NCBI GenBank assembly: GCA_001077715.1
Contig: CP011126.1
Span: 1,054,001 to 1,118,000 of the forward strand
Length of the DNA stretch: 64,000 nt
Direction: 5' to 3'
From: Candidatus Coxiella mudrowiae
GTDB taxonomy: Bacteria; Pseudomonadota; Gammaproteobacteria; Coxiellales; Coxiellaceae
The notes beneath the pieces are model-generated. The model worked only from the letters and a program-made list of their open reading frames with translations, was not told the DNA's origin and ran no database searches. Numbering within the stretch: position 1 is the first letter of the stretch; each line of letters starts with the position of its first letter. Positions 54,951 to 63,660 of this stretch are shown one piece after another. Position numbers and translations under genes: made by a program.

Positions 54951-55450
54951 AATAAAGGGTTAGCGTAGGCTTCTCGGCCAATCATCACCCAATCGACGTG
55001 GCCAAAATGACAATTGATGGCTTCGATAGTTTTGATACCTCCCTTAATAACCACCTCTAACTCCAGCAGAAAATCCCGCTTAATGCGGTAAACCATGGGA
55101 TAGCACAACGGAGGGATAGTTCGATTTTCGGCTAGACTTAATCCTTTTAACCAAGCTTTACGACCGACCATGGATAATAAAAATACGAGAACCAGCGCTC
55201 GCCACAATCATCTACCCCTATTCGAGTTTTAATCGAGACGAGAATCTTGGGGACTGCTGCTTGCATAGCAGATACACAATCTGCTACTAAATTAGCTTCT
55301 CTTAAATAAGGACGCCCCAAACCGACCTGCTGTTACTCGGTTTCTGGGACAACCTACATTCAAATTAACTTCATCGTAACCTTGTTCATAAGCCATACGC
55401 GAATATAACCTGAAATCTGAGGCATTAACATTCGGTAATGTCGATCAGTG

Positions 55451-55478
55451 CAATTCATCATAGGCAATTCATCATAGG
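55451..55478. repeat. 14-bp tandem duplication at the dusA 5' end
   Basis: CAATTCATCATAGG occurs twice in a row. Fourteen bases is not a multiple of three, so this duplication frameshifts dusA within its first 20 codons and may be the inactivating event. Confidence 0.85.
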
Positions 55479-55583
55479 TGTAATAGAAATACGTCGATTT
55501 AACATGACAATATTTTAGTTATTTTTAAAAATCAATGAAAGTCTGGATAAGAAAGAATATTCGCTTCGTCAAATAAGTGAAAA

Positions 55584-56040
55584 TTAACCAATTTGCTGTT
55601 TTAGGTGCTTTTCTAATTCTTTATCCAAGTCTCTTGGTATAATCTTTCTCAATAACATAAGCAATCATACCATTTAAAGGTTCACTAAGGGATTTATTTA
55701 AGAAGACCATAAAACGCCAAATGGGCGACCAAAATCAAGCGGTGAAATAAACCAGCTGTTCGACTGGCCTCTATTTTATTCGCTATTTCCTGAGCAAAAA
55801 TTTCAGCTTCATATTTTTTCGGGTTGGTAGGTTTCACAAAGCTACCGCTTTCCCTACTTTTTGAATGAAACCACCTCAATCTATCAGAAGTCAATTTCGT
55901 ATAAGGTTTCCGGCTTTCAGGATGGGTGTATTCCTTAATGGGTTCTAAATGCTCTTTTCCCATGAGGAATTTAAACCTGTTGATAAAAAATATTTTTATT
56001 TTACTAGCATTAGCTACAATAACTTAAGTTTTTATAAATC
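55584..56040 (-). pseudogene. Host attachment protein family (baeRF/PF10116-like) remnant
   Basis: The open part (55,694-55,963) reads EPIKEYTHPESRKPYTKLTSDR, then PKKYEAEIFAQEIANKIEASR and FHRLILVAHLAFYGLL, the arrangement of the family once named for attachment of Agrobacterium to host cells. Upstream VIVANASKIKIFF and downstream LSEPLNGMIAYVIEKDYTK continue in other frames, so the gene is frameshifted at both ends. Its molecular function is not settled; some relatives resemble peptide-release-factor folds. Confidence 0.65.
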
Positions 56041-56046
56041 ATCCTT

Positions 56047-56379
56047 TTATTGCATTCTACGATACAATTCGTAAACCCAATTTAACCGACACTGATCAGG
56101 AGTTTTCCCAAGTGGCGTTCGGCTATTAAGAATTTCTTTCCCTCGCAAAGTAACACACCAGCATTCCGAAGTGCTCTGATTGCATTGCTTCGAAATATAA
56201 TCACCGAAGAGAGTACATTGAGGAATATAAATGTCGGCAGGTTTCGGAGTTTTTGACAATAAGGTTTTTCGAACATGCAAACAAGAATCTTCTTTGCGAG
56301 TGTAATCGTGACGTTTAATAAATACACTAAACGCAAAAACAAGAATCACTAATATTAAAATGTAAAAAATGGTTCTCAT
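56047..56379 (-). CDS. Membrane-anchored thyroglobulin type-1 domain protein
   Basis: A 110-residue protein with an N-terminal hydrophobic segment (residues 4-21) acting as anchor or signal, then a thyroglobulin type-1 domain at about 33-97. All six cysteines of the domain are present and in order: Cys33, Cys55 in IPQC, Cys66 in KQC, Cys73 and Cys75 in CWCV, and Cys97; the glycine after IPQC-TLF and the QC and CWCV signatures match. In animals such domains (thyropins) can inhibit cathepsin-type cysteine proteases. The frame has no lesion although both neighbours are dead. A short C-terminal tail follows the domain. Function here is inferred only. Confidence 0.75.
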   Translation of the reverse strand: MRTIFYILILVILVFAFSVFIKRHDYTRKEDSCLHVRKTLLSKTPKPADIYIPQCTLFGDYISKQCNQSTSECWCVTLRGKEILNSRTPLGKTPDQCRLNWVYELYRRMQ

Positions 56380-56389
56380 AGTAATTCAT

Positions 56390-57875
56390 TCATAACTTCT
56401 TATTCGCTAACAATTCCTTTTTTTTTCGCTGTTTTTTTTGCTTTAGGGGTATCATAATGTAGTCGCCAGTAAAAACAGAATCTTCGAATCGTTCAATTTT
56501 TGGCTCCCCCGATATTACCATATCGTTCATCCTCCAATAAACATCTGGAAGATCTTGATATATTAACCAATCTACACCAATTGATTTTTGGACGTCATCA
56601 ACCGATTTTTCGTGTGCGATTAATTCTGTAACTGTAGGCATATTTCCATACACATTAGGATAACGAATTTCAGGGGCCGCCGAAGCAAAGTATACTTTTT
56701 TTGCTCCTACATCGCGCTCCATTTGAATGATTTCTTTTGAAGTTGTCCCTCTTACTATCGAATCATCCACCAATAAAACAATTTTATTGGCAAACTCAGC
56801 TCTAATTACATTTAATTTTAAACGTATTGAACTCTGCTGACGCATAGCTTGACCCGGCATAATAAAGGTTCGCCCAATATAGCGATTTTTCATAAACCCT
56901 TCCGAATAAGGAATTTTTAAAACCTGGGCTAAAGCCATGGGCGGCATTACGACTCGTGTCAAGAATTGGAATTATCACATCAATATCATGATCCAGCTGC
57001 TCTCGTAAAATCTTTTTAGCCAAGCTTTTATCCATCCCGAGCCACGGGCCACGCCTGATATACAGGTACATTATCCATAATAGAATCGGGGCGCACTAAA
57101 TAAATATACTCAAAAATACAAGGTGAATGACTAACCGTTTTAGCACATTGCTCTCGGTGAATTTGTCCTTCTCGATCAAAATAAATAACCTTACCAGGAC
57201 CAACATCACCCAACAGTTCAAAGCCCAATGCATCTAAAGCAATACTTTCTGAAGCTAACATGAATTCCAGACCATTTCCGTTATCTCGTTTTCCATACAC
57301 TAATGGCCGAATGGCGTGAGGATCGTGAAAACCCATTACACCATAACACCATAACCATTAATAATCATGACGGCAGCAAACGCTCCTTCGACTCGCTTAT
57401 ATACCTTCATCATCGCTTTAAATAATTGCTTGGGAGAAAGGTGCGCGCTTTCAGAATGCTATAATTCATGGGCCATCACGTTGAGTAAAATTTCTGAATC
57501 CGAATTAGTATTTAAATGGCGCAAATCCGTACGTATTAAATCATTCATCAATTCTTTAACATTCAATAAAGTTCCCATTATGAATTAAACTCAATCCGTA
57601 AGGAGAATTTACATAAAAAGCTTGTGATTCGGCAGGGCTCTCCGTTCCTGCCGTAGGATAATGAACATATCCGTCCCATATTTCCCAAGAGGCGGAGCAT
57701 ATGAGATTCATGAATTACGTCACGAACTAATCTACTTGATTTTCGTAAAAAATCCGCTCGCTATCACTTTCATAATACCAGCTGGATCTTGCCCACGGTG
57801 TTGTAAAATAGTCAACCAATCATAAATTGCTTGATTTACTTGGTTATGAGAAATAATACCGACAATACCACACAT
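56390..57875 (-). pseudogene. purF: Amidophosphoribosyltransferase remnant
   Basis: First enzyme of de novo purine synthesis. The start [16 protein letters not shown] with catalytic Cys2 and [11 protein letters not shown] is clear, followed in other frames by [47 protein letters not shown] and [12 protein letters not shown], the PRPP-binding loop. At least four frameshifts or stops (near 57,735, 57,570, 57,345, 57,050 and 56,960) separate the pieces; the last 190 codons are open. No intact protein can be made. It lies in the classic cvpA-purF position. Confidence 0.88.
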
Positions 57876-58430
57876 TACCATATCACCTCTATTAACTTCA
57901 GTTTGAGGTGGTTCTACCAACCATTGAAAAATATTTTTAAGCTGCCAAGGTAAAAACTGATTTAGCCGGGTTACTATCGGTTCAAATTTGGACGCTAATT
58001 GCGATTGGCTAACCGCCGTTCCGTCCTTGATATTACCCACACTAACAAAGATGAGAAAAATGGCAACGATAAGCAAACCACGTGCTGCTCCAAAAAAAAT
58101 ACCCAACAAGCGATCGGTAATAGTAAGTCCGGTTTTTTTTACGAGCACATGTATAATCAAATTAATAAAAATTCCAAAAATAAAAACAGCTAAAAACAAA
58201 ATCCCAAAAGTGGCCGCATACCGAAGAGAATCCAAATTAATCCACGGGCGCAAATGAATTTGAACAGGTTCTGAAAATTTAAAAGCAATAACGATGGCCC
58301 CAATCCATATTACCAACGAAATAGCTTCTCGTACGAAACCACGAAAAAAACTAATAATAATCGAGAAAACAATAATTCCAATAATTGTGAAATCGACCCA
58401 ATTAAAATGTGAAAAAATATTAAAATTCAT
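57732..58430 (-). CDS. cvpA: CvpA-family membrane protein, reading through into purF start
   Basis: Inner-membrane protein of the colicin V production family. About 185 residues match: [28 protein letters not shown], four membrane helices, the [14 protein letters not shown] motif and a WL-rich end. Instead of stopping, the frame passes through [13 protein letters not shown] into MCGIVGIIS, the purF N-terminus, and ends at 57,732 after about 47 purF codons. The normal stop seems to have been lost by a small shift (TAATAG lies in the other frames). An AGAGGTG site before the purF ATG shows the genes were once separate. CvpA itself is probably functional, with an odd tail. Confidence 0.82.
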   Translation of the reverse strand: MNFNIFSHFNWVDFTIIGIIVFSIIISFFRGFVREAISLVIWIGAIVIAFKFSEPVQIHLRPWINLDSLRYAATFGILFLAVFIFGIFINLIIHVLVKKTGLTITDRLLGIFFGAARGLLIVAIFLIFVSVGNIKDGTAVSQSQLASKFEPIVTRLNQFLPWQLKNIFQWLVEPPQTEVNRGDMVMCGIVGIISHNQVNQAIYDWLTILQHRGQDPAGIMKVIASGFFTKIK

Positions 58431-58460
58431 TTCAGCGCCTATTATAAATTAAAACTATCT

Positions 58461-59165
58461 CTAAACCATTTTATATCGTTTAATAACACCCTTTAAATGC
58501 AAATTTTGTTTTAACTCCTTCTGGATTTGAATAATTTTAGCGTAATCAATTAGAGGACCTACAAAAATACGGCTGACTTTTTTTCCTTCATTACTCTGAC
58601 GAATATAAGCATCAAACCCGCTCGCTTGCAATTGTTTAAGAAATCGTTTTGCATTGTCTTGATTTACAAAACTGGCCACTTGAATTACCCAAGCCTTAGG
58701 AGTCCTGGATAACAATAAGTTAGCTAACGAATGAGGTTTTTTTACAGCTACTTTTTGCTTAATTTCTGGAGATTTTTCAGCAACATTAAATTCATGGTGT
58801 TGAGTAGATGAAACTTCGGTTTGTGAGATGGTAACGACTTTGGGTTTTGCCGGGGATTCTGATGAAACCGTAGAGAGCGGTACATCGGCTGATTGTGAAG
58901 TCGAGGGGATAGTCTTTTCTTTTGATTCTGTGGTAATTAACTTTGAAGGAATAGGAATCGCCTTTGAAGTTGCCTTTTCTTCTAGCATTATAGGCTCTGA
59001 CAATTGCAATTGCACTTCAAGTTTATCTGGTGCTTTCGGAACTGTCGCCACCATTGATAAACTGCTGGTTGGATGCGGGTTATGAAATAACAACGGCAAA
59101 AAAATTGCTCCTACGGAAAGAATAACTACCACTCCAATTAATCTTTGTTTAATTTTAATTTCCAT
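58461..59165 (-). CDS. dedD: SPOR-domain cell-division protein, DedD-like
   Basis: A 234-residue bitopic protein: a short cytoplasmic start, one membrane helix (LIGVVVILSVGAIFLPLLF), a long low-complexity Ser/Pro/Lys-rich periplasmic linker, and a C-terminal SPOR domain from about 155 (AWVIQVASFVNQDNAKRFL...SRIFVGPLIDY). SPOR domains bind septal peptidoglycan lacking stem peptides. Position between folC and cvpA is where dedD sits in other gammaproteobacteria. Confidence 0.88.
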   Translation of the reverse strand: MEIKIKQRLIGVVVILSVGAIFLPLLFHNPHPTSSLSMVATVPKAPDKLEVQLQLSEPIMLEEKATSKAIPIPSKLITTESKEKTIPSTSQSADVPLSTVSSESPAKPKVVTISQTEVSSTQHHEFNVAEKSPEIKQKVAVKKPHSLANLLLSRTPKAWVIQVASFVNQDNAKRFLKQLQASGFDAYIRQSNEGKKVSRIFVGPLIDYAKIIQIQKELKQNLHLKGVIKRYKMV

Positions 59166-59169
59166 GATT

Positions 59170-60426
59170 CTAGCCTCGGGAAAGAAATTGTTTAGCTATA
59201 GCCACTGTATAAAACGAACCAAAAACTACGATGCTGTCCTGCTCTTTACACTGTGCAATTGCTTTTTCAAACGCTTTGTTAATCGAAGTAAAATTATAAC
59301 AATTTTCAACACCTTCTGTCTTCAAAGTTTCCGCCAATTTTTCACCTAAAGCACCGCGCATTCCTGCAAGGTCACCTACATACCAATGATCAATACAGGA
59401 AAGCAGGGGAGAGAAAATGCCTGAAATATTTTTATCTTTTAACATTCCTGCCACTGCAAACGTTCGCCCTGAATGAGGAGAACAACAAAGCTGTTCTGCT
59501 AAATAATGGGCCGATTGCGGATTATGTGCCACATCAAAAATAACAGAAACAGGCTTTTCCACTCGCTCAAAACGACCAGGTAGAGTAACTTTTTGAATAC
59601 CAGCTACAATAGCCAATTTCTTTACAGGCAGGCGATTTTGTAAGCGAGCTACTACCATCAAGCTGGTGGCTACATTTTGAATTTTTAATTGAGGTAAAGG
59701 TAAAGCATCGTAATTAATTTTAGGTCCTTGCCACTTCCACGTTTTTTCATATTCGATTATTGAGAAATCTTTCATAAATTGGAAAACGGGGGCTTGCAAG
59801 AGTTGAGCTACTTCAAGGAGACTCTTCGGCGGATGAGGGTCGCCGCAAATCACTGGGCGGTGTGTCCGAAAAATTCCTGCTTTTTCCCGTCCAATAGACT
59901 CTCGATCACTTCCTAACCAATCTGTGTGATCTATATCAATTGTGGTAATTACCGCGACGTCTGGATCAATGATATTAACAGCATCTAACCTCCCCCCCAA
60001 TCCTACTTCTAATAAGAGAATATCCAAGGTTAATTTTTTACAAATATAAAAGCAGGCTAAAGTGGTGAATTCAAAAAAGCTGAGAGGTTCCTGATCACGA
60101 TTTTCTTCAATAAACGTAAAAGCTTCAATAAAATCCCTATCAAGCATTGGTTCGCCATTAAAACGCAAACGTTCATTAAAACATAATAAATGGGGCGAGG
60201 TATAAGCGGCTACTTGATAACCAGCAGCAAGATAAATACTTTCGAGGGATTTAACTACAGACCCTTTCCCATTTGTTCCTGCTACGGTGATGACGGGGCA
60301 TGGAAAAGTAGTCAACCCTAATTTTTTTGCCACATGGATAACACGCGATAAACCTAAATCAATTTCACGACAATGAAGTGTATTAATATAATCCAGCCAA
60401 TCGTTCATATCTCGCGGAGTCGTCAT
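59170..60426 (-). CDS. folC: Bifunctional dihydrofolate/folylpolyglutamate synthase
   Basis: Adds glutamate to dihydropteroate and then to reduced folates. The Mur-ligase P-loop VAGTNGKGSV is near residue 45-55, followed by YTSPHL, FEFTTLACFYI, LEVGLGGRLDAVN, the metal-binding ITTIDIDHTDWLG and DVAHNPQSA. 418 residues, complete. It supports retention of folate synthesis, together with the intact aroF at the window start. It lies between accD and dedD in the usual order. Confidence 0.94.
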   Translation of the reverse strand: MTTPRDMNDWLDYINTLHCREIDLGLSRVIHVAKKLGLTTFPCPVITVAGTNGKGSVVKSLESIYLAAGYQVAAYTSPHLLCFNERLRFNGEPMLDRDFIEAFTFIEENRDQEPLSFFEFTTLACFYICKKLTLDILLLEVGLGGRLDAVNIIDPDVAVITTIDIDHTDWLGSDRESIGREKAGIFRTHRPVICGDPHPPKSLLEVAQLLQAPVFQFMKDFSIIEYEKTWKWQGPKINYDALPLPQLKIQNVATSLMVVARLQNRLPVKKLAIVAGIQKVTLPGRFERVEKPVSVIFDVAHNPQSAHYLAEQLCCSPHSGRTFAVAGMLKDKNISGIFSPLLSCIDHWYVGDLAGMRGALGEKLAETLKTEGVENCYNFTSINKAFEKAIAQCKEQDSIVVFGSFYTVAIAKQFLSRG

Positions 60427-60518
60427 TTTACTTCTCCTGTTTGGGGAGCCCTAATTACTATACTTGCACCAGGTGAGTTCTGACAATTAATCCACAGAGG
60501 TTTAGACAGAGGTTTAAA

Positions 60519-61394
60519 TTAAATTGTTTCTATGGGTTCCACATTCGGCTGAGGTCGGTGGGTTAATTTGGCAATTAGAGATGCTACGGTCGGTCTCAAT
60601 TCGCGACGATCCACTACCATATCAATGGCCCCATGCTCTAATAAAAATTCGCTGCGTTGAAATCCTTCCGGGAGGGTTTCTCGAATGGTTTGCTCAATTA
60701 CGCGGGGGCCCGAAAATCCAATCAATGCATTAGGTTCGGCAATGATAATGTCACCTAACATGGCCAAGCTGGCAGAAACCCCTCCCATAGTGGGGTCCGC
60801 TAATACTGAAACAAATGGAATTTGCTGTTTAGCTAACTGTGCCAATACAGCACCCGTCTTAGCCATCTGAAACAAGGAAAAGAGCCCTTCCTGCATTCGA
60901 GCTCCTCCGCTCGTTGAAAAACAAATAAATGGCCTTTCTTCATCCATTGCTGTCTCTGCGCCCTTTACAAATCGCTCACCCACGGCAGCGCCCATCGAGC
61001 CTCCGATAAAAGTAAAATTAAACCCCGCAGCAACAATAGGAATGGTATAGAGATTGCCTTTATACACGACCAGAGCTTCTTTCTCTCCAGCTGTTTTCTG
61101 AGCAGCATTAAGCCGATCTTTGTATTTCTTTGAATCACGGAATTTAAGGCGATCAGTTGATATGATGTTTTTTCCTATTTCTTGTTGCCCACCCTCATCT
61201 AAAAATTGCATCAGCCGTTTTCGAGCATTAATGCGAATGTGATAGTTACACTTAGGACAAACTTCTAAATTCCGCTCTAACTCGGCACGATAAAGAACCG
61301 CCATACAGGAAGGGCATTTATCCCAAATTCCCTCCGGCACTCCTTTTTTAGTAGGTGTAGAAATTCGGGGCAACAATTTTGTAAACCAATTCAT
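60519..61394 (-). CDS. accD: Acetyl-CoA carboxylase carboxyltransferase beta subunit
   Basis: With AccA it moves carboxyl from biotin to acetyl-CoA, making malonyl-CoA for fatty acids. An N-terminal zinc ribbon uses Cys27, Cys30, Cys46 and Cys49. The crotonase-fold part carries [34 protein letters not shown] and [13 protein letters not shown]. 291 residues is normal. This enzyme needs biotin, which ties it to the biotin operon in this window. The upstream strand neighbour is truA, 16 bases away. Confidence 0.95.
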   Translation of the reverse strand: MNWFTKLLPRISTPTKKGVPEGIWDKCPSCMAVLYRAELERNLEVCPKCNYHIRINARKRLMQFLDEGGQQEIGKNIISTDRLKFRDSKKYKDRLNAAQKTAGEKEALVVYKGNLYTIPIVAAGFNFTFIGGSMGAAVGERFVKGAETAMDEERPFICFSTSGGARMQEGLFSLFQMAKTGAVLAQLAKQQIPFVSVLADPTMGGVSASLAMLGDIIIAEPNALIGFSGPRVIEQTIRETLPEGFQRSEFLLEHGAIDMVVDRRELRPTVASLIAKLTHRPQPNVEPIETI

Positions 61395-61410
61395 CTTACC
61401 TGAACCTTAG

Positions 61411-62199
61411 TTAATTGTGGCAAAAAAACGGCTCCAGCGGGATCCGAGGTAACCTAAATTCTTGAGGATAGGTCACTTCTATCAAATACAATCCATTCGG
61501 CGACACCGTTACTCCTCCTTGACGACGATCTTTAGCTTTTAAGACAACTTCCGCCCATTCTGGGTCTTTCTCTCCACTGCCAATAGCAACCAATACTCCT
61601 ACAATATTGCGCACCATATGCAGCAAAAAAGCATTGCCTTTCACCTCGATGACTACCATACGCCGAATTCGAAAAATTTCAATCTGAAAGATAGTGCGCA
61701 CCGAAGTTTGTGATTGGCAGCCGGCTCCTTGGAAAGACCGAAAATCGTGCTCACCTATAAAAGATTGTACAGCCTTTCTCATTCGGTTTTCATCCAAAGG
61801 CCGGTAATGCCAACCTATCGCCTTGCGTAGAATGCCGGGGCGAATTTCATGATTATAAATCACATAGTGGTATCGTCTCGCTTGAGCAGAAAATCGAGCG
61901 TGAAAATTCTCATCTACTTCCTTAGACCATAAGATACTAATGTCGGGAGGAAGTTTACTATTAGCGCCGAAAACCCAAGCGTGTTCACTGCGATAAGAAG
62001 TGGTATCAAAGTGCGCCACTTGTCCACTCGCATGTACTCCAGCGTCAGTTCGACCCGCACAAACCAGAGAAACAGCATGATTAGCTACCGCCGATAACGC
62101 TTTTTCTACTTCTCCTTGGACCGTTCTAAGCTCTTCTTGAATTTGCCAGCCGTGATAGGCAGATCCGTCATAACGGATGCCTAAAGCAATACGAGCCAT
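61411..62199 (-). CDS. truA: tRNA pseudouridine synthase A
   Basis: Makes pseudouridine at positions 38-40 of tRNA anticodon stems. RYDGSAYHGWQIQ, CAGRTDAGVHASGQVAHFD with catalytic Asp52, FHARFSAQARRYHYVI and NAFLLHMVRNIVG are all in place. 262 residues, full length. It begins 4 bases after the fimV-like gene ends. Confidence 0.95.
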   Translation of the reverse strand: MARIALGIRYDGSAYHGWQIQEELRTVQGEVEKALSAVANHAVSLVCAGRTDAGVHASGQVAHFDTTSYRSEHAWVFGANSKLPPDISILWSKEVDENFHARFSAQARRYHYVIYNHEIRPGILRKAIGWHYRPLDENRMRKAVQSFIGEHDFRSFQGAGCQSQTSVRTIFQIEIFRIRRMVVIEVKGNAFLLHMVRNIVGVLVAIGSGEKDPEWAEVVLKAKDRRQGGVTVSPNGLYLIEVTYPQEFRLPRIPLEPFFCHN

Positions 62200-62203
62200 G
62201 ATA

Positions 62204-63151
62204 CTAAGCCCTGATAGGCAGGTCTTTCAAAAGTTCTTCCGCTTCCTTTCGTTGCTCTTTGTTTCCGCTTTGAAGAACTTGTTTTAGCACCCTTCGTGCA
62301 GCCTCCTGATCCTCCATAGCAATATACGTTCGAGCCAAATTGATTTTGGCGGGAATGCTTTCCGAACTACCCATGTAATCATACTCCTCCACTGTATCTC
62401 CTACGCTCTCACCCAAGAGATTATCCTTTCTCATTTCGCGATTATTCCCTTGGTTTTTTTTTTGATTAGGCCAACAAATCCAAGTTAATAGTAAAAGAAT
62501 GATGATTGCTCCACCTATCAACATTTGAAACCCGCTGGGTCCAAGTTCTTTTTTTAACGAAGTCACCCAAGCTGCAATACTTAATTTCAGTCCTTGAGTC
62601 TGAGACCTGGATAATTCCGATTTGGTTGCTTGTTTTAACTGAATCAACTCCTGATTAAGCAACGTTATGGCTTTTTCCAAATTCTGTAGTCGTTGTTGGA
62701 GAAGTTGCACGTTACTACTTAGAGTAATAAATTGTTCATCGGTTTGTTGCTGAAATTGCAAATTATTCTGATTAAGTTGTGCCAACTTTCCTTGCAGGTC
62801 GCTCACAGAAGCCTGATCTAACGACGCAGGAGCTAAAGCTGAAACATCATCACTATTCGAAAGAGACATTGTGGCCGTCGAAGGCGCGACCTCCTTAACT
62901 GCAGGTTTATTTAGAGTGGCATCGTGAGAAGCTGCTTTGCTCGCTTTACTCAATAGCACATTTTTTTCCGGCGAAGCCTTTTTAGGAGGTTGTAGTTGGG
63001 ACAAGACAATTGATGAGGGAGTTTGGCTGTCGGCCTCTTGAAAAAATTGTACGGGTGTAGTTCCCACCATCTCAAAACTAATTGCATTGGTAATCAGTGT
63101 GGTTAAAGCAAAGCTAAATAAAATACAACAAAGACCAAGATACCGTTTCAC
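62204..63151 (-). CDS. fimV: Short FimV-like inner-membrane protein
   Basis: FimV organises polar type IV pilus and secretion machinery in related bacteria, where it is about 900 residues. Here it has only 315: a signal-like start (YLGLCCILFSFALTTLI), a low-complexity stretch, a coiled coil at about 118-185 (LAQLNQNNLQFQQQ...LNQELIQLKQ), a membrane helix near 210 (GGAIIILLLLTWICW) and a C-terminal FimV domain (NLARTYIAMEDQEAARRVL). The LysM and acidic repeats of long FimV are missing. Position before truA-accD is the usual fimV place. Intact but reduced. Confidence 0.75.
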   Translation of the reverse strand: MKRYLGLCCILFSFALTTLITNAISFEMVGTTPVQFFQEADSQTPSSIVLSQLQPPKKASPEKNVLLSKASKAASHDATLNKPAVKEVAPSTATMSLSNSDDVSALAPASLDQASVSDLQGKLAQLNQNNLQFQQQTDEQFITLSSNVQLLQQRLQNLEKAITLLNQELIQLKQATKSELSRSQTQGLKLSIAAWVTSLKKELGPSGFQMLIGGAIIILLLLTWICWPNQKKNQGNNREMRKDNLLGESVGDTVEEYDYMGSSESIPAKINLARTYIAMEDQEAARRVLKQVLQSGNKEQRKEAEELLKDLPIRA

Positions 63152-63285
63152 CGCCGTCTCCTGCGATTTTAATTTAAATAAGCTAAAACTATACCAAATT
63201 TCTCAATTATCAGATAGTTTGTTCGTCTTGGAAGCTGACTGGTCTCGTTCTCTTTCCTATTCCTAAATGTTTTTATAATCGGCCT

Positions 63286-63660
63286 ATGCTATTTCGCCAA
63301 CTGTCTGACACAACCTCTCGCACTTATATCTACTTAATTGCGAGTGGACCGAGCCGCGAAGCACTGCTGATCGATCGTGTGCTAGAACAACTCCCTTTGT
63401 TATCCAACTTTTTGAAGAATTAAAATTAAAATTAGTACTCACGTTAGAAACGCATACTCATGCCGACCACATAACAGCAGCCGGATCGCTCCAAGATAAA
63501 TTTCAGAGTCAAATTGCGATGGGTGAAACGACCCAAGCTGAATCCGTCAATCTTAAAATTAAAGAAGGCGAAAAGATTGCTATCAGCGGAATAAAATTAG
63601 AGGCTCTTTACACTCCCGGACATATGAATAATTCGTATAGTTATCTTTCGAAGTCTGCGA
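63286..63660 (+). pseudogene. ETHE1-like metallo-beta-lactamase fold hydrolase remnant (persulfide dioxygenase-type)
   Basis: MLFRQLSDTTSRTYIYLIAS is the typical start, then after a frameshift near 63,395 the metal motif ETHTHADHITAAG, and finally LEALYTPGHMNNSYSYL. This is the order of the ETHE1/YcbL group that handles glutathione persulfide or similar thioesters. The first frame stops at 63,422 and the C-terminal third is absent: the sequence changes into a DsbA-like protein near 63,655 without a break in frame. Confidence 0.7.

Larger units (their letters stand above)
54639..55505 (-). pseudogene. dusA: tRNA-dihydrouridine synthase A remnant
   Basis: Recognisable as DusA: RRISITPMMNCTDRHYR at the start, VGLGRPYLREANLVADCVSAM, then RKAWLKGLSLAENRTIPPLCY, the FMN-contact region HVDWVMIGREAYANPLL and a C-terminal segment MVRHLNGLFHGQPGAKKW. 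The gene carries at least three short tandem duplications (55,451-55,478; 54,917-54,950; 54,833-54,872); the first lies in the fifteenth codon or so and shifts the frame by itself. Dihydrouridine at tRNA positions 20/20a would be lost unless another Dus enzyme covers it. Confidence 0.8.
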
